DNA from: Lineus longissimus
Taxonomy: Eukaryota; Nemertea; Pilidiophora; Heteronemertea; Lineidae
DNA: 64,000 nt
Assembly: GCF_910592395.1 (NCBI RefSeq)
Contig: NC_088324.1
Location: 2,172,001-2,236,000 of the forward strand
Reading direction: 5' to 3'
Shown: positions 13,201-25,428 of the stretch, in pieces
Position numbering within the stretch: the first letter of the stretch is position 1
Layout of the letters: every line of letters starts with the position of its first letter
Translations under genes and position numbers: made by a program
Notes under the pieces: generated by a model
What the model saw: the letters and a program-made list of their open reading frames with translations, nothing else
What the model was told of the DNA's origin: nothing
Databases searched by the model: none

Positions 13201-15019
13201 CTTGTCACTGTAATAATGAGGGAGTGGTTCGCAGAAACCTTCATCGATTGATCATTCCAAGAACACAGGCAGCCGCAGAATGTGCACACATTCTATGGAC
13301 GAACAACAGGGATGATGTCAGCTATTCCAACTGGAATCCCAACCACTTTGTGGTTTTAGTTGATGATCACACTTCAACATACAGGTAAGTTTCATGTAAT
13401 TTTAATAATTTTAGTTTACTATTGGACAAATGGAGGAAAATGTCAAATGATAATACATTTTGGTAAAATAATGTTTTATCACAGGTTTCTGAAAACTGCA
13501 ATTAGCCTTTGATACCAGAATGTGCAGTTGGATACCAACCCTACTACCATTGACAAGGTACCAATCATCATGATTATAATAATTAATTATTGCTATAATT
13601 ATCTGTACTTTGCTTTTTCAGTTCCATGACCACGATGCCGATGGATCCTGAACCCCAGACATCGCACAATCCAAGCATGGTAGCAGCCGGGCAGCCTCAC
13701 TCTTCAGTGGAACCCAGGTGAGCTAGACCCTACATACAACTTAACTGTTTCCCTGTGAACTTTGCAAGGAGAATAAATTCAGCATGTTCTTTAATTCCCT
13801 GTGCTTTGCCTTTTCAGTTCCATGGACGAGATGCCGATGGATCCTGAACCCCAGACATCGCACAATCCGAGCATGGTAGCAGCCAGACAGCCTCACTCTT
13901 CAGTGGAACCCAGGTGAGCTAGACCCTATGTACAACTTAACTGTTTCCCTGTGAACTAAGCAAGGGGAATAAATTGCTTCATGTGTCAGTACGAAGTGTT
14001 GAGCTTTCTTATAAATTTACCTTTAAAAGTTTTTCATGGAAATTAATCCACATTGTTGGTCTTTCAGCCTCTCCAGAATACATGTAGATGAATCCGGGGA
14101 TCAATCCAATGGTAGCACATCAACACCGTCACCAGATATCTCTCCAGAGAACTCCAGCTTACCTGAAATGAAGGAAAGGTAAAGGCGATGTTTCAAACAA
14201 ATCAAACAATGTTGGATTATAATTTGGTCTATTCAATTTTAGGTTTTAGGCAGGAATTTCAAATCACTTTATCCTTTTCAGGAATCGGGCTCATGCTGTG
14301 AAACCAGGGAACTACATATTGGTAAATGTTCCAAGAAAAAAGGGAGGCTACCTACCATTCGTAGCAGAGGTAACTATATCATGAATTTGGTTTACAGTAC
14401 CGGACTCAAATAAACCACATCCTGGCATGGCACGTCTTTCCAAGTCCCAATCCCTAGCATTCTTCTCGTTCTCCAAATTACACACCACAATGGACAAAAA
14501 TGTAGGTCTGGCTGAGTCTGATCTAAAGCGAGCTCTACTGTAATTGAAGGAATGATAAATATTATTGCCTACTGGCATCCTGGATGGTAAGGGCATATTT
14601 GCATCCTGAACGGTAATTTCTGGCCATCCACCTAGAATGACGTCGGCTGCACTGTAGAAGCCACCATTGATCTGTGTTGAAGCTACTAGGTTACCCTATG
14701 CCTGGAGAACAATTAAATCTATTGCCGCCTCTGGTAATCTCGTATACATTTTTATACTTTCCTTAGCTGCGTCATATCCAGATTAGTAAATTAATTACTA
14801 AAATATTCTTGTCCACAGGTTGTCCAAAAAGTTGAAGGGAGTGAGAATGTGGTAGTCCATTTCATGGAACGAGACAGCGCACCAAAAACATGGAGGTGGC
14901 CCGATGAAACACTACTACGTGACCATGTGATTACAAGACAGGAAGTACTCCTGATTCTGAAAGAACCATTAATAAAAATGAAGGGTTCGCGTATGATGTA
15001 TGTTTTTAATGAACCCTAA
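10293..15019 (+). CDS. Transposase-like protein with OTU protease domain, six exons, 1227 aa
   Basis: Exons are 10293-13384, 13622-13717, 13818-13913, 14068-14178, 14282-14369 and 14819-15019. All sites are GT-AG and the total is 3684 nt with no internal stop. I chose ATG 10293 because a splice acceptor (TTTCAG) ends at 10290. The N-terminus is Lys/Arg-rich (RMRRYRERKK) and probably binds DNA or localises to the nucleus. A Cys cluster (CLCERCQNC) is near residues 372-384. The core has ADYSENY (D519), FSDGCSAQF (D605) and HGKGPSDG (H640, D646), a motif set I associate with multicopy transposase-like proteins; catalytic roles are inferred. OTU motifs are DGNC (D854, C857) and NPNHFVVL (H1018), so the protease may be active. 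Exons 5-6 encode a small domain with ...TWRWPDE. AATAAA is at 15843. The superfamily is unassigned. Confidence 0.75.
13612..13975 (+). repeat. Tandemly duplicated 96-bp exon with flanking intron
   Basis: Exons 13622-13717 and 13818-13913 are nearly identical 96-bp copies, differing at a few bases, and carry along their flanking introns (unit about 196 bp). Each encodes 32 residues (MPMDPEPQTSHNPS...) in the same phase, so the duplication keeps the reading frame. Confidence 0.85.
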
Positions 15020-15543
15020 GCTGTGTTCACATTGCCAGCACCTTCAATGCGAATTCCTGAAGTCGAATCTGGGAATTCGCTTTGAACTCAAACCGGTTTA
15101 AGAAAGCACGATCTCATTGCGTTTGAAACCGTTTCGAGACTGAATTCGCCTTCAATGCCACTGTTCACACTATAAGCCTCAAACCGCTTCGATACTGGAG
15201 CGCCCTCTATCAGTGCTGTAGTTTAGCATTCGTCCCCATGATTCATTCATCATTTAAACCTAGACTGGTCGCCCGTCCTAATACATTTTTACGTTAGAAC
15301 TTCTGCGTACTACGCCAGTCAGATTCCATGCGATGAGGAGCAGGTAAAAGTCTAATTTAAACCGGGGACGGGCTTGTCGTCACGGTCAGTTTGCGGCATG
15401 AAGCCATGGACATGATGGACGCGCTCAATCATGATCACGCTCGGCCATATTTTACTAATTTTATTAATTTTACCTATAATAAAACCGTCTATGACATGGC
15501 GTATATACATGCTTTGCCCATGCGAGAAAGTGTGAACACAGCT
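15019..15543. mobile_element. 525-bp TIR element inserted at the OTU gene stop codon
   Basis: Ends are AGCTGTGTTCACATT and, reversed, AGCTGTGTTCACACT. A CTA direct repeat flanks it at 15016-15018 and 15544-15546. There is no coding capacity. The host gene now stops with TAA, formed from TA of the target plus the first A of the element; before insertion it would have been TAG. The 3-bp duplication and TIR are compatible with a PIF/Harbinger-type MITE, but the family is uncertain. Confidence 0.7.
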
Positions 15544-15633
15544 CTAGTGTGGCACAGAACAATTTTTCCAGCTAGTGGCTGCCAACATAACCTTTGACCT
15601 TTACAAATCTTTATACACTTCAATACACACTAG

Positions 15634-15706
15634 ATCGCCATTGCACTAATGCCTATAAACGAGGTTGAGCAATCACCTCGTTTACAGGGATTAGTGCAAT
15701 GGCGAT
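15634..15706. repeat. Inverted repeat, 32-bp arms
   Basis: The arms begin ATCGCCATTGCACTAAT and pair with two mismatches around a 9-base loop. The hairpin lies in the presumed 3' UTR of the OTU gene, upstream of the AATAAA. Confidence 0.75.
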
Positions 15707-16264
15707 AAAGTAAAGTTATGTTCCCTCAGGATTATTAGATTTAAGATTTATTGTTACATTGTTATTGTTGAAACATGTGATGTGATTGTCTGGCCAAAAT
15801 GTTTACTGGTCTTTGTTGAAGTTTGAGTTTTTTAACATTTTTAATAAAACTATTTTAAATTTATTCATTTTTCATCTTGTTAATTTCGGGATACTGTACT
15901 ACTAGGTCCAATCAGCAAGAGCATCCATCCATAGCTCATCATTGCTGGTGGAGTGATTACTCCCATGGGGTTACCCCATCCCAGGCAAGTGACCATAATG
16001 TATGCCCTGGAAATATCCCCTTGCATGCAGTAAACAGGTTTTGGGGCCATGTACACATTGAGGGGGAGAGGGTCTGAGGATTTGCACATGCCTTTTTGCG
16101 TGGTAGAGCTATGATAGGGGGGATCCTGACATTTTTGCGTACATATTCAATGGATGACCCCTTTCCTCACTCCAAAAGTGTCCACCTTGACAGAGTATAA
16201 TGATGGCACAAGCATCCCTCCTTTTGGTTATCCTCTATAGCAAGGGATTGTTTGCAAATTGGTT

Positions 16265-16800
16265 TCATGTGTCCCAGTTACATACTGATCAACTTTGTAA
16301 AATGAAGTTTTCATTGTCCTAAACATTCTCATAGGACTAAAGTGCCCATTGCTCCGCTTTCTAGGTAAGTGCAAGAAATTCCTGACATTTAAATTCAAAT
16401 TTGACAAATTCTGTTTTTATGTCCATGTTACATACTGACTTTGAACTATCCAAGTTCCCTCTCGCTGGAGTAAGAGAAAACGAAATTTCCAAAAAATAAG
16501 ACAATGCAAAATGTTTCTTACCTGTAACATATTTTCTTTGATCTCTGTCCCTTTTCTAATCTGCCAATACATCAAACTTTGAATTCCTGTCCATGTTACA
16601 TACTGCTTTTTTCTGTAAACCAGTTTCGGCTATTTTTACACAATGGACTCAATATTTGGAGAAAATGTTAAACATGTCCAATATTTTCAGTTGGTATATA
16701 TAGGACCACATCCAAAGAGATGTTGAGGCAATTCCATGAAGTTAGGAACGATATCTTCTGTCCATGTTACATACTGACTTTTTAGCATTATCAGACAGTT
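16265..16800. repeat. Right subterminal repeats with GTTACATACTG motif
   Basis: The motif TGTCC(A/C)-GTTACATACTG appears near 16270, 16420, 16588 and 16760, about 150-170 bp apart. It is the reverse complement of the motif in the left satellite. Unit bodies are strongly diverged. This supports one large element bounded by matching subterminal repeats. Confidence 0.65.
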
Positions 16801-16930
16801 AATGTGTTACCTTGATGAATATTATCCTCATTCTTTTGTGGCTATTGCATATCGGTCTAAGCCTTCAAAAATGGAAAACCAAATTGCATTTCCTCTTTTA
16901 AACATTTTATTTTCAAGTGTCACACTTTTT

Positions 16931-16954
16931 TGTACCAGTTTCGTGATCAGACCC
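16931..16954 (-). repeat. Right terminal inverted repeat
   Basis: These 24 bases are identical in reverse complement to 6871-6894. The following bases, ATCTAGAAG, belong to the LINE. Confidence 0.85.
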
Positions 16955-18880
16955 ATCTAGAAGCAATAGTGACATGCCCCGAGTGTTTGGTGATCTCTGG
17001 TGACTTCAATTTCCATGTCAATGATCCACATGACAACGAGGCAAGACGCTTTCTTGAAGTGTTGGACACTTTTGGTCTTAAGCAGCATGTGTCAGGGCCG
17101 ACGCACGTTTCCGGGAACACACTTGACTTGATTCTGACAAGGGAAAGTGATGATCTGGTTATCGGCGATGTTGCCCACTCACACTATCGCTCGGATCATA
17201 TGTTTGTGGATTGTCATCTATCTCTTTCACGCCCTGAGTTGACCAAGAACACTGTATCCTTTCGTATGCTACGGCAAATTGACATCCAGTCATTTCAAAA
17301 GGACATTGACACTTCTGTGCTGTCTAACCCTACGTCTGCTGATATTGATGAGTTGGTCACTTGTTGATCTCTCGCTACAGGATGCTCGAGTTCCTACTGA
17401 ATGGAAGTGTGCCCTGGTATCGCCTTTGTTAAAGAAAGCAGGACTTGATCGGACCTTTTCCAACTTTAGGCCGGTTAGCAACTTAGCATTTGTGTCTAAG
17501 CTTGTTGAGAGGGTAGTAGTTGACCAGCTAATGGTCCACAGTGATAACTCTGCCCCACTACCAGCAGTCCAGTCTGCATACCGCAAAAACCACTCGACAG
17601 AGACTGCTCTTCTGAAGGTTCAAAGTGACATTCTTATGAAAATGGACAATCAGGAAGTCTGCTTGCTAGTCTTGCTAGATCTAAGTGCCGCGTTTGATAC
17701 GGTTGATGTAGACATATTGCTTCAAACCATGGAGACAGATTTTGGCGTCACTGGCCTTTGCCTTCAGTGGCTGAAGTCTTATCTCTCTAATAGAGAGCAG
17801 TGTGTCGTCATCAATGGTAGCAAATCTAAGCATTTTTCACTCCATTGTGGTGTTCCACAGGGCAGTTGCCTTGGACCCATCCTCTTTTTGTTCTATATGT
17901 CAAGGCTTTATCACATCATTTCACGTCACTTGCCAGATGCACATGGCTATTCAGACGACAATCAGCTCTATATGTCTTTCCCTCCTTTGGCATCTACTAA
18001 CCAGCAGAGAGCTGTGTGCGAAACGGAAGCATGTGTAGCTGATGTCCGTGCGTGGATGATCGAGAACGAGCTCCTCATCAATGATCTTAAGACAGAGTTC
18101 ATTTTTATCGGTTCTAGACAAATGCTCCAGAAGGTAGATATGGGTCCAATCAGAGTGGGGGAGGCCTCAATTTCACCTTTCGAATCGGTACGAAACCTTG
18201 GTGTTTACTTTGACAAAAACATGTCTATGGAAACCCATGTTAGTAGGGTCTGCTCCAAGGCTTTCCTGGGTCTTTATAAGATCCGCCAAATTCGACGGTT
18301 CCTCAGTCCTGAGTCAACCACCACTCTTGTTCATACCTTTGTCAATTCTCACATTGATCATTGTAATTCCCTTCTATATGGCATTTCTACACATCAACTC
18401 TCCAGACTGCAGCGTGCACTTAATGCTGCAGCTCGCGTTGTGTGTCTGGTGCCGCGGTTTGATCGTATCACACCGGTTCTCATGCGACTCCATTGGCTTC
18501 CTGTTAAATACAGGATTGTTTTCAAAGTGCTTTTATTTACATATAAGGCAATACATGGAGTCGCACCTGCGTACCTGTGTGATATGGTCAGACTGAGGCA
18601 CCATTCCACCTACCATCTCCGCTCTGTTATTGCTCCAACTTTGGTGGTCCCTCGCACTAAGTGCAAAACCTTTGGTGACCGTTCTTTTTACAAGTCATCA
18701 CCGGTTCTATGGAACCAGCTACCTTCCAACATCAGGCTTGCTGGTTCCATAGGCATTTTCAAAACTCTCCTGAAACAACACCTTTTCAGGGAGTGTTTTG
18801 CTTTGTAAAGCGCCTGAGAATTTAAGTTTTTCTTTTAATTCAGGCGCTATAGAAATTCTTATATTCATTCATTCATGGGT
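16955..18880 (+). pseudogene. CR1/L2-like LINE remnant (partial endonuclease and RT)
   Basis: The first part (to about 17365) encodes the C-terminal half of an APE-type endonuclease (ISGDFNFHVND, RSDHMFVDCH). A deletion and frame change then join it to a reverse transcriptase from about 17365 to 18808: LDLSAAFDTVD, GVPQGSCLGPILF, and YSDD in place of the usual YADD. The RT runs on to a typical C-terminus (LHWLPVKYRI, SPVLWNQLP). The 3' end has a GCGCCTGA/TCAGGCGC hairpin and ends in ATTC repeats, as in CR1/L2-type elements. The 5' part and the region between endonuclease and RT are missing, so it is dead. Confidence 0.85.
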
Positions 18881-19299
18881 GAGAGTGACAGTGGTAGTGA
18901 TCATGGTGATGATATGGATGGTATGGAGATTGGACTGGAAGTTGAAAATTGGGACAATGGCTAGATGGCGGTGGGGGCGGGGGGGGGGGGAGGGGGTAGG
19001 GTACCACACACTAGGGCTTTTATTAACAGCCTGATTAATGAAGACTCTTCTATTACACCAGTAATTTAACTTGGTTTATGTTGTAGTTGGATAAGATGGT
19101 GTTTTTTGTACTTTCCAGTATGTACCCTAATTTCACCAGTACCCTAACTATGTATGTTTTTGAAGTCAAAAATAAATATTGTTCCAATGCTTCGATTTTT
19201 TTGGATTTTTAGTAAGTCATTTGGTACATAATAACAGTCACAATAAAGCAGGTTTCGTTACTCTTGCAATTAGTGTGAGGTCATACCATAGACTGACTG
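18881..19299. other. No gene seen; G-run
   Basis: I see no supportable gene. An acidic Asp/Glu/Gly-rich open stretch at about 18877-18963 could be an exon scrap. A G-rich run (about 18968-19000) follows. Confidence 0.4.
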
Positions 19300-21008
19300 G
19301 ACTATAATTGAAAATAAAGATCTCACTCTTGGATTTGATGCTACAACACAGGAACGTGTTCATGTTAATAGTATTCATGTGACGAGTCCAGCATCATGCC
19401 AAGTTCTTGCAGTTGATCAGTTAGCTGGTGGTACAGCTGAGGACTACGGGGTTCATATTGAAGAAAGCATTGAGTGCCTGACTGATGTTTACTGCCAATT
19501 TTACTCCGCAGATTTTTCTGAAAACCGAAAGAAAATATTGCAGAGTATTTCTAATACGATGACAGATAGGGCAGCAGTGAATCATGCCACAATTCAGCAT
19601 CTGGAATTATCTTGGAGAAAGTCGTTAAATGAACTGAATTGTCACCTGCACCCACTGACACAATTGCAAGTTCCATGAGGTCTACATTAAAGGCTCTTGA
19701 ACCCGGGGACATCAATAAAAAGCTCTGGGGTCACGAGAGCATCAGCCATCAATTAGTCCTTGCCGTAAATAAGTTTAGATATAAGGATGGTCGTGGTGAT
19801 CCGAAAGGTTTTACCACCTACTTGGATAAAGCTGGCCTACCAAGGGGACTTATTCCACGCTATCAAGGGAACCAGCTCCACATCCTGTTTCACATATGTG
19901 GTCAGCTCCATTCTATTTCTAATCGTGACTTTTTTGAAACTTTGTTTTCAGAAGGAGTTGTTAGCTGTGGGGGTCTTCAGGACAGCCTCAAGCAAGACTT
20001 TTTAAATGCATGTGCTAAAATTGAAATTCAGATTCGCGGACTCCTTGGTAAGCTGCTCTCTGGTCCATGGATGACAAAATTTTACACGTCAAGTTAGCCA
20101 TATTGATGGGATTGGTATTGTGAAGGATGTTGTCAGTGTTTTGAGAAAGTACTCTTCCCAACCCATGGATACACTGTCAGCCAAGACTGACTTCTTTGGA
20201 AATGAGCTGAAGAGCACTGATTCAGTTCTATGCAAATTACAAGAAAAACCTGTGGATGAAGCTTTGTTCCAGACAATGATGGCAGCTTGTCTCTCAAAAG
20301 CAGTGGATGTGCTTGAGAGGCAGTACCAGAGGTATTTCAGTGCAGATATTTCTGATAAATTGAGAAAAGAAACAGAGTCGGCTCGCTGCCATAATATAGA
20401 TGCTGAGGCAATTATGGGCATGTTTAGTGCTGCGAAAAACCGTGCTCCCAATGCTACCATGTGTTATTTGTCCTGCAGGATCCGGGCTCAAAAGAACAAA
20501 GTCACTGACTACCTGGATAGTCTGGAGCCTGAAAAAAGGAAAAAAATAGTTGAACTTTCTGTGAAATTGGGTAGAAAACACAGACTGAAGAAGTGCAGAA
20601 ATCAAGGCAGAGATTTCAAAATGTTTGGCAAGCAAACTACAAAAGAAAAAATCAGTAGATAGAAAGAAACTGGATCGGGTTCTGAGAACTTGTGTTAAAG
20701 AGTCTTTGGACATTGCTCAGCAGCCAGAATTTGGGGACATTGAACTTGATGTTCTTCGAGGTGTCAATGATATCTTGGCTGGCAAGATCATTGGCCACCA
20801 GATTTCAAATGTCTGGTATGATGAGGACACAGAAGAGAAAGTTGTGTAGTCTGGGAAAATTGAAAAACTCTTAAAAAGGAATGGGGGAACATACCGCATT
20901 GGATATTGGCAAGATGGAGAAACTTATGAGGACGATGCCGAGGATTTTGACATTTCCAAGTATTCTCTGGCCATTGATGTGATCTGTGGGGACTTGATAA
21001 TATCATAA
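19300..21008 (+). pseudogene. Family-3 transposase-like gene, decayed
   Basis: The conserved order LGFDATT..., NTMTDRAAVN, LNCHLHP, RYQGNQLHILFH, then HNIDAEAIMGMFSAA and APNATMCYLS parallels family 1 (SDRAANEK, RDNRFNNYF, CEHHFGDLD). The C-terminus (about 20700-21005) has a small domain with ILAGKIIGHQ, YRIGYWQDGE and AIDVICGDL, typical of a Tudor/SH3-like barrel (inference). Frame breaks occur near 19659, 20095 and 20627, and there is an in-frame TAG at 20847. The 5' exons are missing. It is a relic of a multicopy transposase-like family whose superfamily I cannot name. Confidence 0.65.
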
Positions 21009-21995
21009 AAAGGACTGTGTGTACATTGTAAATAGGTAAAAATGGCATTTTTAGACTCTGTTTATATTTTGAATAGGTGAGAATATTTACAATGCAAATA
21101 AGGTGAAATAAACACTAGTTTGTGATTTATTTAATAAGTATATGTGTCTTTTGTTTGAAAATTTCAAATTAAAATTTCAGATTGAGGGTGTATTGTAACA
21201 GGTATTACACTGGAAACAGTTGCAAATGGTTGTGTTTTAGAAAGGCTTTCTTCACTGAAAATTTTATCAAAATCCATTGAATAACAAAAAAGTTATGACA
21301 CTTTGAAGTTCAAAACTACTCGGAAAGGTCACAACTTTTTATGACTTTCCTATTATAAAACAATACCATAATTAGGCCCGTTTCCTGGTCTATTAATTAC
21401 CATAACTTTTTTTATTAGTTGAGGTATCACAGTTGATCTATATATCATTTTAAAGCTTATTCAGAGCTCTTTCTAATGATACTAAAACTGGGCTAATATC
21501 TTCAGTTTGAAATTTTTACTCACATACCTAATAAAGACTGTTGAAAAGAAATGTGGACGAGCCCCAAAAGAAGTGGCAGAACTTGGTGACTGTGATGAAG
21601 GAAGATTACCGTGCTTACAGTAATGGCCTTCAAAAAACCGGTACATGCCAGATTATCAGTTGAAATTAAATATTTTTGATCAATTGAAAAGACAGCCTAT
21701 TTTAACAGGCATACATGAATGGATCGTCATCATTAATGACATACACTTTTCAATATGCTATCACCTCTGAACGGACATCTTACAGAACTAAAGCACCAAA
21801 TGCATATACATGTACGTATATCAACGATGCGATTCACAAGTTCAACAAATATGAAAATTAATATCCCATGAATCAAGTCAAAAGAAAATCGCTGTCCTAC
21901 AGTAAATGTTCGCATAAATTAAATACGTATATTCGAACATTTACTGTTGAACGTTTACTGCAGATATTGTCAACATCATGTATTTTCAATTGCAG
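21009..21995. other. No gene seen
   Basis: AT-rich sequence after the family-3 remnant. No open frame with recognisable content, no tandem repeat and no clear TIR. Confidence 0.4.
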
Positions 21996-22148
21996 GTGGT
22001 GGCCCCCTCCTGAAGAGCCATCTATTATTTCACAGAAAGTTGCCGCTGTGATTTGGGAGGACGATCCTACTGTTCATGGCATAGATGGTGGGTACGACAG
22101 CAGCCGCAGTGTCCCAAAAATCAGTAAACCCGTCTCATTGAACGAAAG
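21996..22148 (+). pseudogene. Possible isolated exon (RWWPPPEEPS...)
   Basis: An open stretch lies between an acceptor (CAATTGCAG) and a donor (AAAG/GTACGA). It encodes RWWPPPEEPSIISQKVAAV and an acidic tail. The Trp-Pro-Pro-Glu motif loosely resembles the C-terminal domains of the transposase-like genes here. It may be an orphan transposon exon. Confidence 0.3.
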
Positions 22149-22785
22149 GTACGAGCGTTTTCAGCAGGTACAATACCTTCCAAGCTTTCCTGCAAAAATA
22201 TTTCGAATAACAAAACCTTTTAAATAAATTTTACTAATCCATTGATAAGTCATAGTCACCCAATCCCTGCCCAGCATTGCCGCAAGTGCCTGTGAAGGAT
22301 AAAGAATTTATTACGGCACATCCAGACACTAGTTCCTAGCAGCCGTCACAACAAACCTGACCGACTTAAGAGTTCAGGTCAGATTAATTCAACACAACGC
22401 AATGTGAGATGTATGACTCATACTTCCCTCTTTGAGCCTTTACATCGTGGCCGGGGAGAATGTCACAGACTGACAGCTAGTTAATGGTAATTGGAGTTAG
22501 GCCCGCCTCCACCCACCTCATTGGACACCAACTCTCTGATTGGTTACTATAGCATTATCATTATCCACTGGTCCTCTGACCCATGTATCTTTGGTTATTA
22601 AAGTTAGTTAGCGTAGAGACATCATAGATGAAACACCGTCTTGTTTGCCCATCCTTTCCATTCGAACCTTTTCAAGTGCTACAGCACAACATAGTGATAA
22701 AAATGATGATGTTGATAATATTGCTCCTCCTATTAGGCGAAGAGGTCGTCAAGCCTGCAGCTCATGTTTTTGATTGGGCCAAGCT
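22149..22785. other. No gene seen; possible LTR-like stretch
   Basis: No coding content. A segment from about 22458 (TGTCACAGACTGACAGC) to about 22684 has CCAAT-like and promoter-like composition and could be a solo LTR, but I found no matching second copy or target duplication. Confidence 0.25.
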
Positions 22786-23235
22786 GGGTCCTCAAGTAAA
22801 TCTCAACATTTAACCCTTTGCATCATGGACAACCAGGTACGAAAACTGGTGCAATTGACCCTGATCATGATAAACCCATTGACTACTTCTATAAGTTATT
22901 TCCTGTTGGGCTATTTACTCTTATGGCACATGAGACTAATGAATATGCCCTGCAGTATTTTGATAAGCCTCTTGATGTGTCAGTATCATCAAGGTTCAGC
23001 AAATGGAAGGACACTACAGAAGAAGAGATGAAAATGTTTGTTACCATCGAGATTGGCATGGGTCTCTGCTCTAAAAATCGACTTCCTGATTACTGGGATA
23101 GATTCTGACTAACTGAAACTTCGGCTTACACTGAAGTGATGCCACGGGACTGCATTCAAATCCTACATTCATTTTAGATCTTCAATGACAACGAAGAACA
23201 ATATCCGAAGGGTCATGCGAACTATGATCCATTGT
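22786..23235 (+). pseudogene. piggyBac transposase N-terminal fragment
   Basis: It encodes PIDYFYKLFPVGLFTLMAHE, EEMKMFVTIEIGMGL and LPDYWDRF, then after stops FNDNEEQYPKGHANYDPLY. These match the N-terminal half of DDE_Tnp_1_7 (PGBD) proteins. Stops at 23106 and near 23175 and the missing catalytic half make it a relic. It ends where a LINE scrap begins. Confidence 0.7.
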
Positions 23236-23360
23236 ACATTGTACAAAATCTCAAAGATCCGTAGACACCTTGACAATAAAACTTGTGCCCGTGTAATTAA
23301 TGCCCTTGTAACATCAAGATTAGATTTTCAAAACAGCTTACTATTAGGATTAAGGAAAGG
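23236..23360 (+). pseudogene. LINE RT C-terminal scrap
   Basis: It encodes KISKIRRHLDNKTCARVINA and LVTSRLDFQNSLLLGL. This matches the conserved stretch after the RT palm in CR1/L2-like LINEs; compare IRRFLSPEST...SHIDHCNSLLYGI in the LINE at 18.3 kb. Only about 40 residues survive. Confidence 0.65.
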
Positions 23361-23765
23361 CCTCACTTACCCCATGTGGACCAAAGGAGAGTCAACATTT
23401 AGTTCAACAAGGTTCTGACTCAGTTCAAGGAGCTGATTCAGTTGAAGGACAGTTCAAAGGGAGCTGCATTCTGAAGAATACGCTTCAAAGATACGTATTG
23501 GACCGCGGACTACGGATCAAGGCATTCGTGGACTTGATGGTGACAGAAGAAGAAGGATTTCAACCGACAGGAATCGACCGGACTGAAAGTTTAAACAGAA
23601 CTCTCTACTGGTGACATTCAAAGGACTGACGTTGTTATCCACTAAAGGTTTAAAATGGCAGACTCAGAAATGAAACTGTTGAAGAAGCAACGTAGTGTTG
23701 CTAAGGGACTTGTGACGAGGACTCTTAAGGGTGTTGAAAGCATTAGGTTGGATGTAGAACACTTA

Positions 23766-23990
23766 CAGTTGAGGTCAGAAGTTTACATACACCTGGGTCG
23801 AAAACATTCAACTCAAATTTTCAAAAGGTTTCATTGTACTTACAAAAACGATTTTGATGTGATAATATACCTCATAGGTCTACTTTATTTTCTTACTGCA
23901 TTCGTTTATTTCTGTTTCTTTATTTCAGAATTATTTGACATAGTTTGATATCTCTATTAAAGCCAGTGGGTCAAAAGTTTACATACACCA
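23766..23990 (+). repeat. Left IR/DR of the Tc1 element
   Basis: The outer direct repeat begins at 23766 and the inner one at about 23965. The whole arm is the near-perfect reverse complement of 25204-25428. Confidence 0.9.
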
Positions 23991-24169
23991 AGTGAAACTC
24001 TAAAAACACAACCTTGAATCATCAAGAAATTGACATCTAGGGCCTCACAGATGATTTCACAGGCCATTGGCCACTACAGAAATTATGTAATAACCCAAGC
24101 ATTCTTTAGGGGCTATATAAAAAGGCGTTTCTATAGTGTATAGCCCATTCCAGTGTTCACAAGCATTAA

Positions 24170-25198
<1,029 letters not shown>

Positions 25199-25203
25199 AG
25201 TAT

Positions 25204-25428
25204 TACTGTATGTAAACTTTTGACCCACTGGCTTTAATAGAGATATCAAACTATGTCAAATAATTCTGAAATAAAGAAACAGAAATAAACGAATGCAGTA
25301 AGAAAATAAAGTAGACCTTTGAGGTATATTATCACATCAAAATCGTTTTTGTAAGTACAATGAAACCTTTTGAAAATTTGAGTTGAATGTTTTCGACCCA
25401 GGTGTATGTAAACTTCTGACCTCAACTG
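25204..25428 (-). repeat. Right IR/DR of the Tc1 element
   Basis: Mirror of 23766-23990, with the inner repeat just after the transposase stop codon and the outer one at the terminus. Confidence 0.9.

Larger units (their letters stand above)
6871..16954 (+). mobile_element. 10.1-kb DNA transposon with 24-bp TIRs and an OTU-containing gene
   Basis: A perfect 24-bp inverted repeat (starting GGGTCTGATCACGAAA) closes the element at 6871-6894 and 16931-16954. Inside lie subterminal satellite arrays, a promoter-like stretch, one intact six-exon gene (10293-15019), and AATAAA at 15843-15848. A non-autonomous element has jumped into the gene's stop codon. The bases next to the TIRs are ATAT on the left and ATCT on the right, so a 4-bp duplication with one change is possible but unproven. 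Left flank is family 1 and right flank is a LINE. I cannot assign a superfamily. Intact gene plus identical TIRs suggest recent mobility (inference). Confidence 0.8.
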
